Shown one piece after another: positions 17,105 through 24,863 of a DNA stretch of 64,000 bases. A model generated the notes under the pieces. That model worked only from the letters and a program-made list of their open reading frames with translations, ran no database searches and was not told where the DNA came from. Source of the DNA: Methanoperedens sp049303315. GTDB lineage: Archaea; Halobacteriota; Methanosarcinia; Methanosarcinales; Methanoperedenaceae. Both the position numbers and the translations under genes were made by a program. Every line of letters begins with the position of its first letter. The first letter of the stretch is position 1. The stretch covers positions 22,040 to 86,039 of the forward strand of contig JBAQMZ010000010.1 of assembly GCA_049303315.1 (NCBI GenBank), given 5' to 3'.

Positions 17105-17162
17105 ATCCCGAAGTCACCTATGAGCCAAATCGCCAGGGATTACCATGGAATTTTGGGTTTAT

Positions 17163-17933
17163 CTATACGCGATCAGAAACCCTCAGATTTTTCAGAAGTG
17201 AGTTTACATAGAACAGCAAAGATGTTGTGCATTTTAAAATAAGTTCAGTTTCTTCTTTCGTAGTTACCCCTCCATGAGGACCTCCAATAGAGGCAAAAGA
17301 ATAAAAGGAGCCAACAATTGATTTCAGTTTTTCACATAAACTTTCGCTTCCATCCACAGCTTTCCATTCGCTTATAATCCGCTTAATCTCTTCAAGAGTC
17401 TTCCTACAAGAGGTCTTAGCTGATGGGAAATTTTCTTGCTCAAATAATAAGAGAGCTTCTTTTAGAGGCAAAGTATGTCTTTCTAATAGTGGATGAAAAA
17501 TGGTTCCTTCCAAAATTAAGCCTGCTTCCTCTTCTTTCAAGATTCTTTTTGTTTCATCTTCAAAAGGATATGTATTATTACTCTTTAACATGATATCTTC
17601 AGCAATCGGAAGCTCGATTTTCTTTTGCTCATCTTCCTCCTCATGTTTGTAGGCAATGACAAGTAGTGAAGATGGCAGGGGCAAACCAATAGCCATTAAG
17701 GGGTTAGGCTCCAGAACCTCTCCACTAACATTTTTCTCATGTTGAATTATTTTGCATTTAAAATCTTTGTTAATTTTCCTAATTTGACCATCTTTATGCG
17801 TAGAGATAAATTTACCAGAAATTACTTTTCCTTCCAAAAAAGGAAAGTTAGAGATTAAATCCCGAAGATTGTCAAGTACGTGTATCTTCTTTGTAGTATC
17901 ATATCTTGCATCGGCAGTAAATAAATAAGGCAT
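17163..17933 (-). CDS. Unknown protein with HEPN/Abi-like C-terminus
   Basis: A 256 aa soluble protein. The first ~150 residues are beta-rich with no motif that I recognise. The C-terminal ~90 residues are helical: a tetratricopeptide-like stretch (LKEALLLFEQENFPSAKTSC), then SFASIGGPHGG followed by TTKEETELILKCTTSLLFYVNSLL. That short-helix, xxHGG, long-helix ending resembles the abortive-infection C-terminal domain of some phage-defence proteins. No signal peptide is present. Its divergent neighbour 18028-18483 is a small membrane protein. A defence role is a hypothesis only. Confidence 0.6.
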   Translation of the reverse strand: MPYLFTADARYDTTKKIHVLDNLRDLISNFPFLEGKVISGKFISTHKDGQIRKINKDFKCKIIQHEKNVSGEVLEPNPLMAIGLPLPSSLLVIAYKHEEEDEQKKIELPIAEDIMLKSNNTYPFEDETKRILKEEEAGLILEGTIFHPLLERHTLPLKEALLLFEQENFPSAKTSCRKTLEEIKRIISEWKAVDGSESLCEKLKSIVGSFYSFASIGGPHGGVTTKEETELILKCTTSLLFYVNSLLKNLRVSDRV

Positions 17934-18027
17934 GGTTTGATAGTATGAATGCTGCTTAAATAAACATAACTATAGATTGGTTTAATAACTTTGAAATCAA
18001 TTTTGGCTGAGGAGCCATTAAAATACC

Positions 18028-18483
18028 ATGCCCAACGGAAAAAATGAGTCTTTTATCAGATGGCAAGGCAGGACAATCAAGCAGTTAAGTTTTGTGAACA
18101 ACTTGATGATTGGTCTTGCTACAGGATTATTGGCTTTTCAAACAAACTTGATTTTTAATTATAGAGCAACTTTGTTGAGTAGTGACAAATGGCTTTTGCT
18201 TATATCTATTTTGATGGTACTTTTTTCTTTGTTTTTTGGGTGCTGCGCTGCTTTGAATAGGTTGAGTTCTTTTCAAAAAACATCACACGTTGCTCGAAAA
18301 AGGGAGGAGGGAGGAAAAAAACGAGAGGGTATAAAAGAAATGCGAGATTTAGTAAAGAAACTTGACGGGAGAACTTGGCTACTTCTTCAGGTGCAAATTG
18401 TTTTGTTCGCATTAGGCGGATTGTTCCTGCTGTTGGTTTCTCTTCATCTCCTCAGCTTGCCTCAAATATCTGCAGCTACTTAA
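18028..18483 (+). CDS. Small membrane protein of unknown function
   Basis: A 151 aa protein with three hydrophobic segments at about residues 24-44, 55-76 and 118-142. A strongly basic, charged cytosolic loop (ARKREEGGKKREGIKEMRDLVKKL) lies between the second and third. No known motif is seen. It is transcribed divergently from the 17163-17933 gene with 94 bases between the starts, so the two may share a control region. Composition is slightly unlike the glutamate synthase genes, so the pair may be an accessory insertion. Confidence 0.6.
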   Translation: MPNGKNESFIRWQGRTIKQLSFVNNLMIGLATGLLAFQTNLIFNYRATLLSSDKWLLLISILMVLFSLFFGCCAALNRLSSFQKTSHVARKREEGGKKREGIKEMRDLVKKLDGRTWLLLQVQIVLFALGGLFLLLVSLHLLSLPQISAAT

Positions 18484-18536
18484 CACACTTATAAAAAATC
18501 CCTAAATATCATCTCTACTATGATAGATTTCCGTCA

Positions 18537-19010
18537 TTATCCTCTTCCTGCGGCTATCTTCCTCAACACCCTCCCATGCTCATCAATCTCCCCTCTCTTG
18601 ATGCGCGTGCTGGATATCGGTAAACCGTCATCTGCAAGAACATAATCCACCAGCACGATTTCTATTTGCCCCAATTTTTTCTGCTCTCGTAACTTATTTA
18701 TCTTCAACCCGACAGGAAGCGTCTCCGGCGATACCACAAGAATATCAAAATCTTCAGTTATCGTAGGCCCGTACGGGTCATCAAGCCTCACAATTACGGG
18801 AACTACCCCATGCTTTCGGATAAATCGCATGACTTCATCGTAGCGCGACTGGTAATCAACCACTTCATGAACCTTGTTCCTGGCCAATGAATCTGAGGTC
18901 AGCCCTACCAGTAACTCACCATTGCGGCTCAATTCAACAGCTTTCATCAACAGGGCTTTATGACCGTCATGAAGTGGGTCAAAAGTCCCTCCAACTGCTA
19001 CACGCGCCAT
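18537..19010 (-). CDS. coaD: Archaeal phosphopantetheine adenylyltransferase
   Basis: A 157 aa nucleotidyltransferase that joins ATP and 4'-phosphopantetheine to make dephospho-CoA, the penultimate step of CoA synthesis. The N-terminal VGGTFDPLHDGHKALL contains the catalytic xxGH motif, and ISSTRIKRGEID near the C-terminus is the equivalent of the ISSTxxR signature. Length and divergence match the archaeal PPAT branch, which is distinct from bacterial CoaD although the symbol is shared. It is divergent from lysS, with the hairpin element between them. Confidence 0.93.
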   Translation of the reverse strand: MARVAVGGTFDPLHDGHKALLMKAVELSRNGELLVGLTSDSLARNKVHEVVDYQSRYDEVMRFIRKHGVVPVIVRLDDPYGPTITEDFDILVVSPETLPVGLKINKLREQKKLGQIEIVLVDYVLADDGLPISSTRIKRGEIDEHGRVLRKIAAGRG

Positions 19011-19058
19011 ATTCGCAAAATTGAACTGGCAAACGATAAGAGTATCTTTTAATATCTC

Positions 19059-19137
19059 TTAAGCAGTTTCAGGGGTATCAAACGACAGGTATGCAAAGCA
19101 TACCTGAACACCGCATAAAGCGAGGTGTCGGTTTATG
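19059..19137 (+). repeat. Hairpin repeat element carrying the lysS start codon
   Basis: One of three copies in the window. Its 5' hairpin has arms CAGGTATGC and GCATACCTG around AAA (19086-19106). The second pairs CATAAAGCG (19114-19122) with CGGTTTATG (19129-19137), one mismatch, across the loop AGGTGT. The final ATG of the 3' arm is the lysS start, and the loop holds a Shine-Dalgarno-like AGGTG seven bases before it. A TATCAAACGA segment at 19077-19086 precedes the first hairpin as in the other copies. Confidence 0.8.
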
Positions 19138-20643
19138 GCAGACGAAACAATACACTGGGCAGATGTTATAGCAGAAAACGTACTTGCGCGGGGAAAAAAG
19201 CATACCGTAGCCTCAGGCATCACACCCTCCGGCCCTATCCACATTGGCAATATGAGAGAAGTGGTCACGGCAGATGCGGTTTACAGGGCGCTTTCTGACA
19301 AGGGCGCAGATGTGCGCTTGATATACATCGCTGATACCCTTGACCCCCTGCGTAAAGTGTATCCCTTCCTTTCAAAAGATTATGAAGCCCATGTGGGAAA
19401 ACCGCTGTCTGAAATCCCTTGCCCGTGCGGAAGCCATAAAAGTTATTCCGAACATTTCCTTCTCCCTTTCATCGAGGCGCTGCATACCCTGGGAATCAAG
19501 CCGCATGTTTACAGGGCTGATGAGCTCTATAGAGAGGGAAAGTACGTTGAAGCAATAAAAAAAGCCCTGCTCAACAGGGATGCCATAGCCCGAATTCTCT
19601 CCGAAGTTTCAGGGCGTGAACTGGAACCCGACTGGAGCCCGTTCAATCCCATATGCAACGAATGCGGACGGCTTAGCACCACGAAAGTGACAGGGTTTGA
19701 TGTTGATAAGGAGACAATCGATTATGTCTGCAAATGCGGCTCGCATGGCACTGTATCCATGAAAGGCGGCGGAAAACTCAACTGGCGCGTTGACTGGCCT
19801 GCGCGGTGGCCGATATTCGGCACAACGGTTGAGCCGTTCGGCAAGGACCATGCCACGGCAGGCGGTTCATACGATACGGGAAAGCGGATTGTCCGCGAGA
19901 TATACGATTACGAGCCGCCGTACCCGATAGTGTATGAATGGATTATGCTGAAAGGCAAAGGAGCCATGCATTCATCCACTGGTCTTGCGATATCGATAAA
20001 TGAAATGCTTGAAATAGTGCCGCCTGAGGTCCTGCGCTACCTGATTATCAGGCAGAAGCCTGAAAAACATATTGAATTTGACCCGGCACTGGCTTTACTT
20101 AACCTTATTGATGAGTATGACCAGGTGGAAGGGGATAAGAGGGCGTACCAGCTTTCAAAGACCGAAGGCACGGAACCTTCCAAGATTCCTTTCAGGCACA
20201 TGGTGACCGCGGTGCAGATTGCGGATGAACGGGGTTTTGATTACCTGCTTACTGTTTTGAAGCGCACGGATTACGATACCTCGGACGTGGCTGCGATAAG
20301 GCAGAGGGCGAACAATGCAAGGAACTGGCTCCTGAAATATGCGCCAGAGTTTGTGAAATTCAAAGTGCAGGAAACGATTCCCCCGCAGGTAAAGAGTTTC
20401 ACAAAAGAGCAGAAACTTGCGCTTGCCATCCTGGCTGATGAGCTTGAGGGTGGAATGACAGGGCAGGAAATCCATGATAATATGTACAAGGTGGCGGAGG
20501 AAGCGGGACTTGACGGGAAGAAGGTTTTTGAGACTGTGTACCAGGTGCTTCTGGGGCTGAAGTCGGGCCCGCGGGCGGGGCATTTTTTGGCGTCGCTTGA
20601 TAAGGATTTTGTGGTGAAGAGGTTTAAAGAGGCGAGTCTGTGA
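19135..20643 (+). CDS. lysS: Lysyl-tRNA synthetase, class I
   Basis: The 502 aa protein is a class I LysRS, the archaeal/spirochaete type that charges tRNA-Lys. It has the HIGH-type motif in SGPIHIGNMRE at about residue 33 and a KMSKS counterpart in KGKGAMHSSTG near residue 280. A zinc-type cluster lies around CNECGRL and CKCGSHG. The C-terminal helical anticodon-binding region is complete. The ATG lies inside the 3' arm of a repeated hairpin (19114-19137), which may gate translation. Class I and class II LysRS sometimes coexist in Methanosarcinales; only this one is in the window. Confidence 0.95.
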   Translation: MADETIHWADVIAENVLARGKKHTVASGITPSGPIHIGNMREVVTADAVYRALSDKGADVRLIYIADTLDPLRKVYPFLSKDYEAHVGKPLSEIPCPCGSHKSYSEHFLLPFIEALHTLGIKPHVYRADELYREGKYVEAIKKALLNRDAIARILSEVSGRELEPDWSPFNPICNECGRLSTTKVTGFDVDKETIDYVCKCGSHGTVSMKGGGKLNWRVDWPARWPIFGTTVEPFGKDHATAGGSYDTGKRIVREIYDYEPPYPIVYEWIMLKGKGAMHSSTGLAISINEMLEIVPPEVLRYLIIRQKPEKHIEFDPALALLNLIDEYDQVEGDKRAYQLSKTEGTEPSKIPFRHMVTAVQIADERGFDYLLTVLKRTDYDTSDVAAIRQRANNARNWLLKYAPEFVKFKVQETIPPQVKSFTKEQKLALAILADELEGGMTGQEIHDNMYKVAEEAGLDGKKVFETVYQVLLGLKSGPRAGHFLASLDKDFVVKRFKEASL

Positions 20644-20667
20644 AAAAGGACAATTATAGCTTGAGCG

Positions 20668-21042
20668 TTATTTCCTCAATACCTCAAACAGCATGAAAAT
20701 CCCGATAATCAGCACCACAGCAGCCCATGTCGAAAAATCGGGAAGAGTATAATATTTCGCTGCGCCAAGGAGCACTCCCAGAGCGCCAAGCCCGATAGTA
20801 AACTTGCTTATATTGAGTTTCCAGATAATCCGCAGAAGGTTCAACAATAGCAGAATCCCGCCTGTGCCTGCATATATGAGCGCCCATTTCTGGGTATTAT
20901 CAATTTTATTCAGGCTTTCAAGAATCCAGCTTCCTCCTATCAATATGAAAAATAAAGCCCACGAGAATTTAATAAGCTTCAGGTTCAGCACATGCTTCGC
21001 AAGGAGAGCCTTTTCATCCATCACGACTTCTACTTTTACCAT
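20668..21042 (-). CDS. Polytopic membrane protein of unknown function
   Basis: A 124 aa protein with a short charged N-terminus (VKVEVVMDEKALLAKH) and four hydrophobic segments at about residues 24-44, 53-72, 80-95 and 102-121. The pattern resembles small LiaF-like or DUF5668-type four-helix membrane domains, but the match is weak. I start it at ATG 21042; a TTG four codons earlier is also possible. It converges with lysS, ending 24 bases past its stop. Confidence 0.6.
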   Translation of the reverse strand: MVKVEVVMDEKALLAKHVLNLKLIKFSWALFFILIGGSWILESLNKIDNTQKWALIYAGTGGILLLLNLLRIIWKLNISKFTIGLGALGVLLGAAKYYTLPDFSTWAAVVLIIGIFMLFEVLRK

Positions 21043-21149
21043 GTGGCTTCCCAATATGCGGCTTAAAGTTTAAACATTACCCTATTAATCCGTATTTCAA
21101 TGCATAACATTGATAAGAAGTTAGATTCATTTACGACGCTTGTGATATT

Positions 21150-21392
21150 ATGAGTGAATGTTTCCTTTGCCATACTGCTATTGAACCCGTTAACGATGCC
21201 GAGATAGAAGGCGTCGAACTATGCGTTGACTGCTGCGAAAGAATGGATGCAGTTGTAAGAGATTACCTGACCTCAAGTCCTGGAGGTTTGGAACTTGTTC
21301 TTGATATAATTGCAGACGACCTCTCAAACCCTGAAAGCAAGTTAAGAGATGCCCTCAAAGATGTTATCAAAGAAGTGATGTCAGAAAAGTAA
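21150..21392 (+). CDS. Small zinc-ribbon-like protein
   Basis: An 80 aa protein with two cysteine pairs near the N-terminus, ECFLCHT and ELCVDCCER, separated by about 18 residues, giving a treble-clef or zinc-ribbon-like metal site. The remainder is acidic and helical (LELVLDIIADDLSNPESKLRDALKDVI). I do not recognise a named family. It stands alone between the membrane protein and the HD phosphohydrolase. Metal binding is inferred from the cysteines; a role in nucleic-acid or protein binding is possible. Confidence 0.62.
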   Translation: MSECFLCHTAIEPVNDAEIEGVELCVDCCERMDAVVRDYLTSSPGGLELVLDIIADDLSNPESKLRDALKDVIKEVMSEK

Positions 21393-21420
21393 AAATTCTC
21401 TAATTTATTTTTTTGAAGCG

Positions 21421-21531
21421 TTATCCGGGCACCGAGTAGAATAACTTAAAGAAACCGATAACAATCAGGAATATAATGACTATTTCCAGACCCAGTATGA
21501 TGTCCTCTTTTTCAAGCTTTATATCTTTCAT
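21421..21531 (-). CDS. Candidate 36-residue single-pass membrane protein
   Basis: A 37-codon minus-strand frame encodes MKDIKLEKEDIILG followed by one hydrophobic segment (LEIVIIFLIVIGFFKLFY) and a short tail. A GGTGA lies eight bases before the ATG. The positive-charged head followed by a clean 18-residue helix is the usual look of archaeal microproteins. It is shorter than standard gene-calling limits. Coding is inferred from this protein-like pattern only. Confidence 0.42.
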   Translation of the reverse strand: MKDIKLEKEDIILGLEIVIIFLIVIGFFKLFYSVPG

Positions 21532-21602
21532 TTTGTAGTCACCAAGACTTCTATTCTTTTTTTATGGTATATAAACTCATCCAAAAATGATTTTATAAGC
21601 AG

Positions 21603-23420
21603 TTAAAAATGAGAAGCAAATCCTTTATTCACTTCTTTTTTATATCTGTTTTTGGCGATACTGACCATATCTCTCGGGATAGAATGTTTGTTAATCGCCA
21701 GATGATTTTCAATAATCTTTAATTCATTCTGGTAAGAAGGTGCGAAAAATTGCGCATATTCCAGGCCGTCGCTGGTCAGGACATACTCATATCGCTGCTG
21801 CCACCTGCCCTTTTTCTCAAAATAACGCAGGTCTTCATCCACCATTCCCATTGCCACAAGAAGCTGGATATCCTCAAAAAGCTTATCGCTGTACGGGAAA
21901 CCGTAGCGGTTATGGAACCTGTAATCGAATAGGTTACGCAGCCTGTCTATTTTTTCAAATTCCCTCACAAGGCGGTATATCAGGTTAATATTGCGAAGCC
22001 TTGGCATTGTTACCCTTCCTTCCGCTTCCCTGCTGAACATCCTGTGCGCGCTGTAGAAAATAAGAAGAAGCCCTTCGATAGGCAGGCTGTTTTCATTCCT
22101 GATAAAGTGCAAAAGCTTTGGGGATAAGCTCTCGATACCAAGCAGGAAATCGTGCGACGCCTGGGAGAGTGTGGAATCATCCTCGTGCCTTGAAAATATG
22201 CACAGCGATATCTGGCGGGAAATCGCCCTTACCAGTCCATTTGCAAGAGCCGATTCATCATAGAAAAATCCTTCTTCTTCCCCGAGTCTCACCCGGGTGC
22301 TTTTGGGGATTCCGCCTGCAACATCAAGGTCTATTAGCACAGGAGCGCCGTACTTTTTCGCAAAACGCTTTGCAAGCTCATCTTCAAACATCTTCCTGGC
22401 AACTCCATTCCTGGCAATGGTTGAGAGCGCCATTCTTGTCAACGGATTGAGGTTTTTGTGGGTAAAACGCGCAACGGCACTGCAGATGTAACCGTTTCGC
22501 AGGTTTAAGACCAGTTTTTTGGAATTCTCATCGCCATTGGATTCTATAAAATTCAAAAGGTCGCTGTCTATGTATGAAGTAAAGAATTTCGCCATAATTG
22601 ACCTGACATCGTTCCCCGATTTTTCATATAAGCCAAGCGCTTTCTCAAGGGCATGGAGAAGCATCACTCTTGCTCCCTGCGTTTTCGGATTATGGATTAT
22701 AGCGGAATAATGATGCGCCCTTGCAATCAGCATGGATTCTGCGGCTGTGAGCGCCATATCCTCATCGTAACTCTGCGAGCCCCCGAGTATTACCCTGCCG
22801 TTGTATAGCGACATGCTTCCTATAATCTGGTCAAGGTCCACAAGCCCGAGAGAGACGCCCGTGTGGTATGAATCGCGAAGCAGGAAATCAATCCTGTCAG
22901 CGTCTATGTCATTTGAGATTATCTGCGCAAGATAGGGTTTTGAAACCGCATCGACATCGCCAATTGCCATTTGGGCAATCTCTTCAAAGAACGGCGCGCT
23001 TGCATGCGCTGCAATTTCAGGCTTTGTATGGAATGAATTTGATATGATGTATTTTGTGAACATCTCGTGGTTCAGGAAATTTTTGCCATTTATCACTGGC
23101 TGGTATAGCGGGTTTCTTTTGAGGACACTTTCCACGACATGCGAGAATGCGCAGTGACCGACATCATGGAGAAGGGCTGCCATCCTGATTTTTACTATTT
23201 CCTCCTGCGATAGACCCAGCGCCTTTGCCATCTTATCTGCGATGAAGAGCGTCCCCACGCTGTGCTCAAAACGTGTATGGTTGGCACCTGGAAAAGCAAG
23301 GTCGGCAAGACCGAGCTGCTGGATGCGGCGAAGGCGCGCCATCTCGGGAGTGTTGATGATGAGCTGCTCAAGCCCGGTTATTTCCACACGACGGTAGATG
23401 GGGTCTATGATTGAGGGCAT
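21603..23420 (-). CDS. HD-superfamily phosphohydrolase (dGTPase-like, COG1078 type)
   Basis: A 605 aa protein. The N-terminal HD domain begins with IIDPIYRRVEIT and GANHTRFEHSVGTL (first metal histidine), then AALLHDVGHCAFSHVVE (HD pair), and continues through NDIDADRIDFLLRDSYHTG, the distal metal aspartate region. These match the HD phosphohydrolases related to dGTP triphosphohydrolases. The C-terminal ~200 residues form an extra helical region with no obvious motif. It probably hydrolyses a nucleotide, but the substrate is not readable. The gene is monocistronic here. Confidence 0.88.
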   Translation of the reverse strand: MPSIIDPIYRRVEITGLEQLIINTPEMARLRRIQQLGLADLAFPGANHTRFEHSVGTLFIADKMAKALGLSQEEIVKIRMAALLHDVGHCAFSHVVESVLKRNPLYQPVINGKNFLNHEMFTKYIISNSFHTKPEIAAHASAPFFEEIAQMAIGDVDAVSKPYLAQIISNDIDADRIDFLLRDSYHTGVSLGLVDLDQIIGSMSLYNGRVILGGSQSYDEDMALTAAESMLIARAHHYSAIIHNPKTQGARVMLLHALEKALGLYEKSGNDVRSIMAKFFTSYIDSDLLNFIESNGDENSKKLVLNLRNGYICSAVARFTHKNLNPLTRMALSTIARNGVARKMFEDELAKRFAKKYGAPVLIDLDVAGGIPKSTRVRLGEEEGFFYDESALANGLVRAISRQISLCIFSRHEDDSTLSQASHDFLLGIESLSPKLLHFIRNENSLPIEGLLLIFYSAHRMFSREAEGRVTMPRLRNINLIYRLVREFEKIDRLRNLFDYRFHNRYGFPYSDKLFEDIQLLVAMGMVDEDLRYFEKKGRWQQRYEYVLTSDGLEYAQFFAPSYQNELKIIENHLAINKHSIPRDMVSIAKNRYKKEVNKGFASHF

Positions 23421-23500
23421 GATGTGTTAAATTGGATTGGGGAAGTATTAAAATGAATCTGTATCTTTTTCGAGCATGATGGGGGATTTAACTGCTCTGT

Positions 23501-23863
23501 TCAAGAACCTGACCTTTGTCTTCTGATCCTAACCGCTCCATGCGATATCACTGTAAAATTCTGATCCAGTTCCTCAGCATGCTCCTTTACAGCTTTTGCA
23601 ACCACCTCTGCTTTACGCTGCGAGGGCAATCCCGAAAGACGGATTAAAACAACTCCATAAATTATACGGCTCTGCCGAAAAACCAAGTCACCAAAGTCCT
23701 TATCAGCGGTAAGTAACAATGCTTTCTCCTGATTTGCCCGCTCTATCACTTCGTCATCCGAAATGCTCGGCGCAATCTCAGCCACATAGAGAACTATATG
23801 ACCATCCTTTCTGAGACGCTCAACAATGGGCTTGTCGACGTTCTCATCAGCCAGAAGCTTCAC
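23501..23863 (-). CDS. DUF5615 PIN-like putative toxin
   Basis: A 120 aa protein of the DUF5615 PIN-like family. KLLADENVDKPIVERLRKDGH at the N-terminus contains the paired acidic residues, LLTADKDFGDLVF holds the second acidic cluster, and the last part carries GVVLIRLSGLPSQRKAEVV. Such proteins are normally coded after a DUF433 partner, and exactly that partner overlaps it by 17 bases upstream. By family knowledge it is a probable ribonuclease toxin; activity is not shown. Confidence 0.85.
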   Translation of the reverse strand: MKLLADENVDKPIVERLRKDGHIVLYVAEIAPSISDDEVIERANQEKALLLTADKDFGDLVFRQSRIIYGVVLIRLSGLPSQRKAEVVAKAVKEHAEELDQNFTVISHGAVRIRRQRSGS

Positions 23864-24128
23864 CGGCAGCCTCCGCTATGGGATAGACCACATCGGCTCG
23901 TAAAGCTTCTGCTGCAAAAGCTAATGCCGCCTGAATGGCATTCCTTGTAAGTCGGGGGTGAGCTTCTAGGATTTGTTCAACCGTCTCCCCTGCAGCGAGC
24001 TTTTCAAGTATAAGTTCTACTGTGATGCGTGTGCCAGCTATTACCGGCTTACCCATCATAATGGATGGATCAGACCTGATAATATCCCTATATTTCTTTT
24101 CACCTTCGCAGTTTAATTTCATGTTCAT
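23847..24128 (-). CDS. DUF433 antitoxin-like protein
   Basis: A 93 aa protein with the DUF433 signature: a central SIMMGKPVIAGTRITVELILEKLAAGETVEQILEAHPRL segment, in which GKPVIxGTRI leads into a helix-turn-helix. Residues ~60-75 form the second helix of the DNA-binding region. It precedes and overlaps the DUF5615 PIN-like toxin gene, the standard arrangement for this toxin-antitoxin type. Its C-terminal tail likely covers the toxin. DNA-binding autoregulation is expected for the family. Confidence 0.85.
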   Translation of the reverse strand: MNMKLNCEGEKKYRDIIRSDPSIMMGKPVIAGTRITVELILEKLAAGETVEQILEAHPRLTRNAIQAALAFAAEALRADVVYPIAEAAGEASG

Positions 24129-24201
24129 CTTTTATACAAGTTTTGTAGGTTTAATTTAATGTTTTGTGGGTATATGAAGTTTGCCTGATAGTAAAAGTTG
24201 A

Positions 24202-24522
24202 GTGAGGAGAGTAAGCCCCTTTATGTTTAGCGCAAGGAGCGAGTGCCCCTGTAGCGCTTGTGCAGCATTCAGCTATGCGCCGTACTCGGACAGGTCTGGA
24301 CTGCCCTTTTAGTCCTATTTCGGCTTGCACCCGCGTGGATTCGCCGTTCCATCCGCATGCGCATGACCTCATTCTTGCAAAATCATCGCCTAACTGCGCA
24401 GCGGTATCGTTTCTGTTCCAGAGCCAGGATTCTCACCCTATACCCTTAACAGGCATCCGCGGTCCAGAAGGTGAGGGGACTTTCCTCAGCGTTACCGCCG
24501 GAAGCCGCCCTTCCTCTCTCAC
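24202..24522 (-). ncRNA. rnpB: RNase P RNA, archaeal type
   Basis: Read on the minus strand, this ~320-base segment carries conserved RNase P RNA elements: GAGGAAAGTCCCC near the 5' end, ACAGAAACGATACCGC in the middle, and GTGCAAGCCGAAATAGGAC and GGGCTTACTCTC near the 3' end. GTGAG at 24518-24522 pairs with CTCAC at 24202-24206 to form helix P1. The RNA removes 5' leaders from precursor tRNAs. Ends are approximate to a few bases. The gene sits between a toxin-antitoxin pair and acylphosphatase. Confidence 0.9.
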
Positions 24523-24550
24523 ATCTTATTCAGCGTGTTATGGTTTATAT

Positions 24551-24826
24551 TTACCGCCGCATGAGAAATCCTGAAAACTCTCCCATATACGGTTCAGGTA
24601 TCACTTTCACGCCTGTCACTCTTGCATATTCCGGTCCTTTCCTGCACCACTCTACCATTTTTTCAACCATCCCCTCTTCCCCCTCAAAGACAGCCTCGAC
24701 CCTTCCATCCTGCAGGTTCCTCACCCAGCCTGAAAGACCGAGCTCATCCGCCTTATCCCTGGTGCCTGACCGGAAGAATACCCCCTGTACCTTCCCGGAA
24801 ACAAAAACATGAACCCTGGCGTTCAT
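24551..24826 (-). CDS. acyP: Acylphosphatase
   Basis: A 91 aa single-domain enzyme that hydrolyses acyl phosphates such as carbamoyl phosphate. The signature VFVSGKVQGVFFRSGTRDKA near residues 7-26 contains the catalytic arginine loop (GxVQGVxFR); Asn40 in GWVRNLQDG is the second catalytic residue. Length is normal. It lies directly upstream of rnpB on the same strand. Confidence 0.95.
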   Translation of the reverse strand: MNARVHVFVSGKVQGVFFRSGTRDKADELGLSGWVRNLQDGRVEAVFEGEEGMVEKMVEWCRKGPEYARVTGVKVIPEPYMGEFSGFLMRR

Positions 24827-24863
24827 TTCCTGATAGGGTTTTAAAATAAAAAAGATGACAGGG

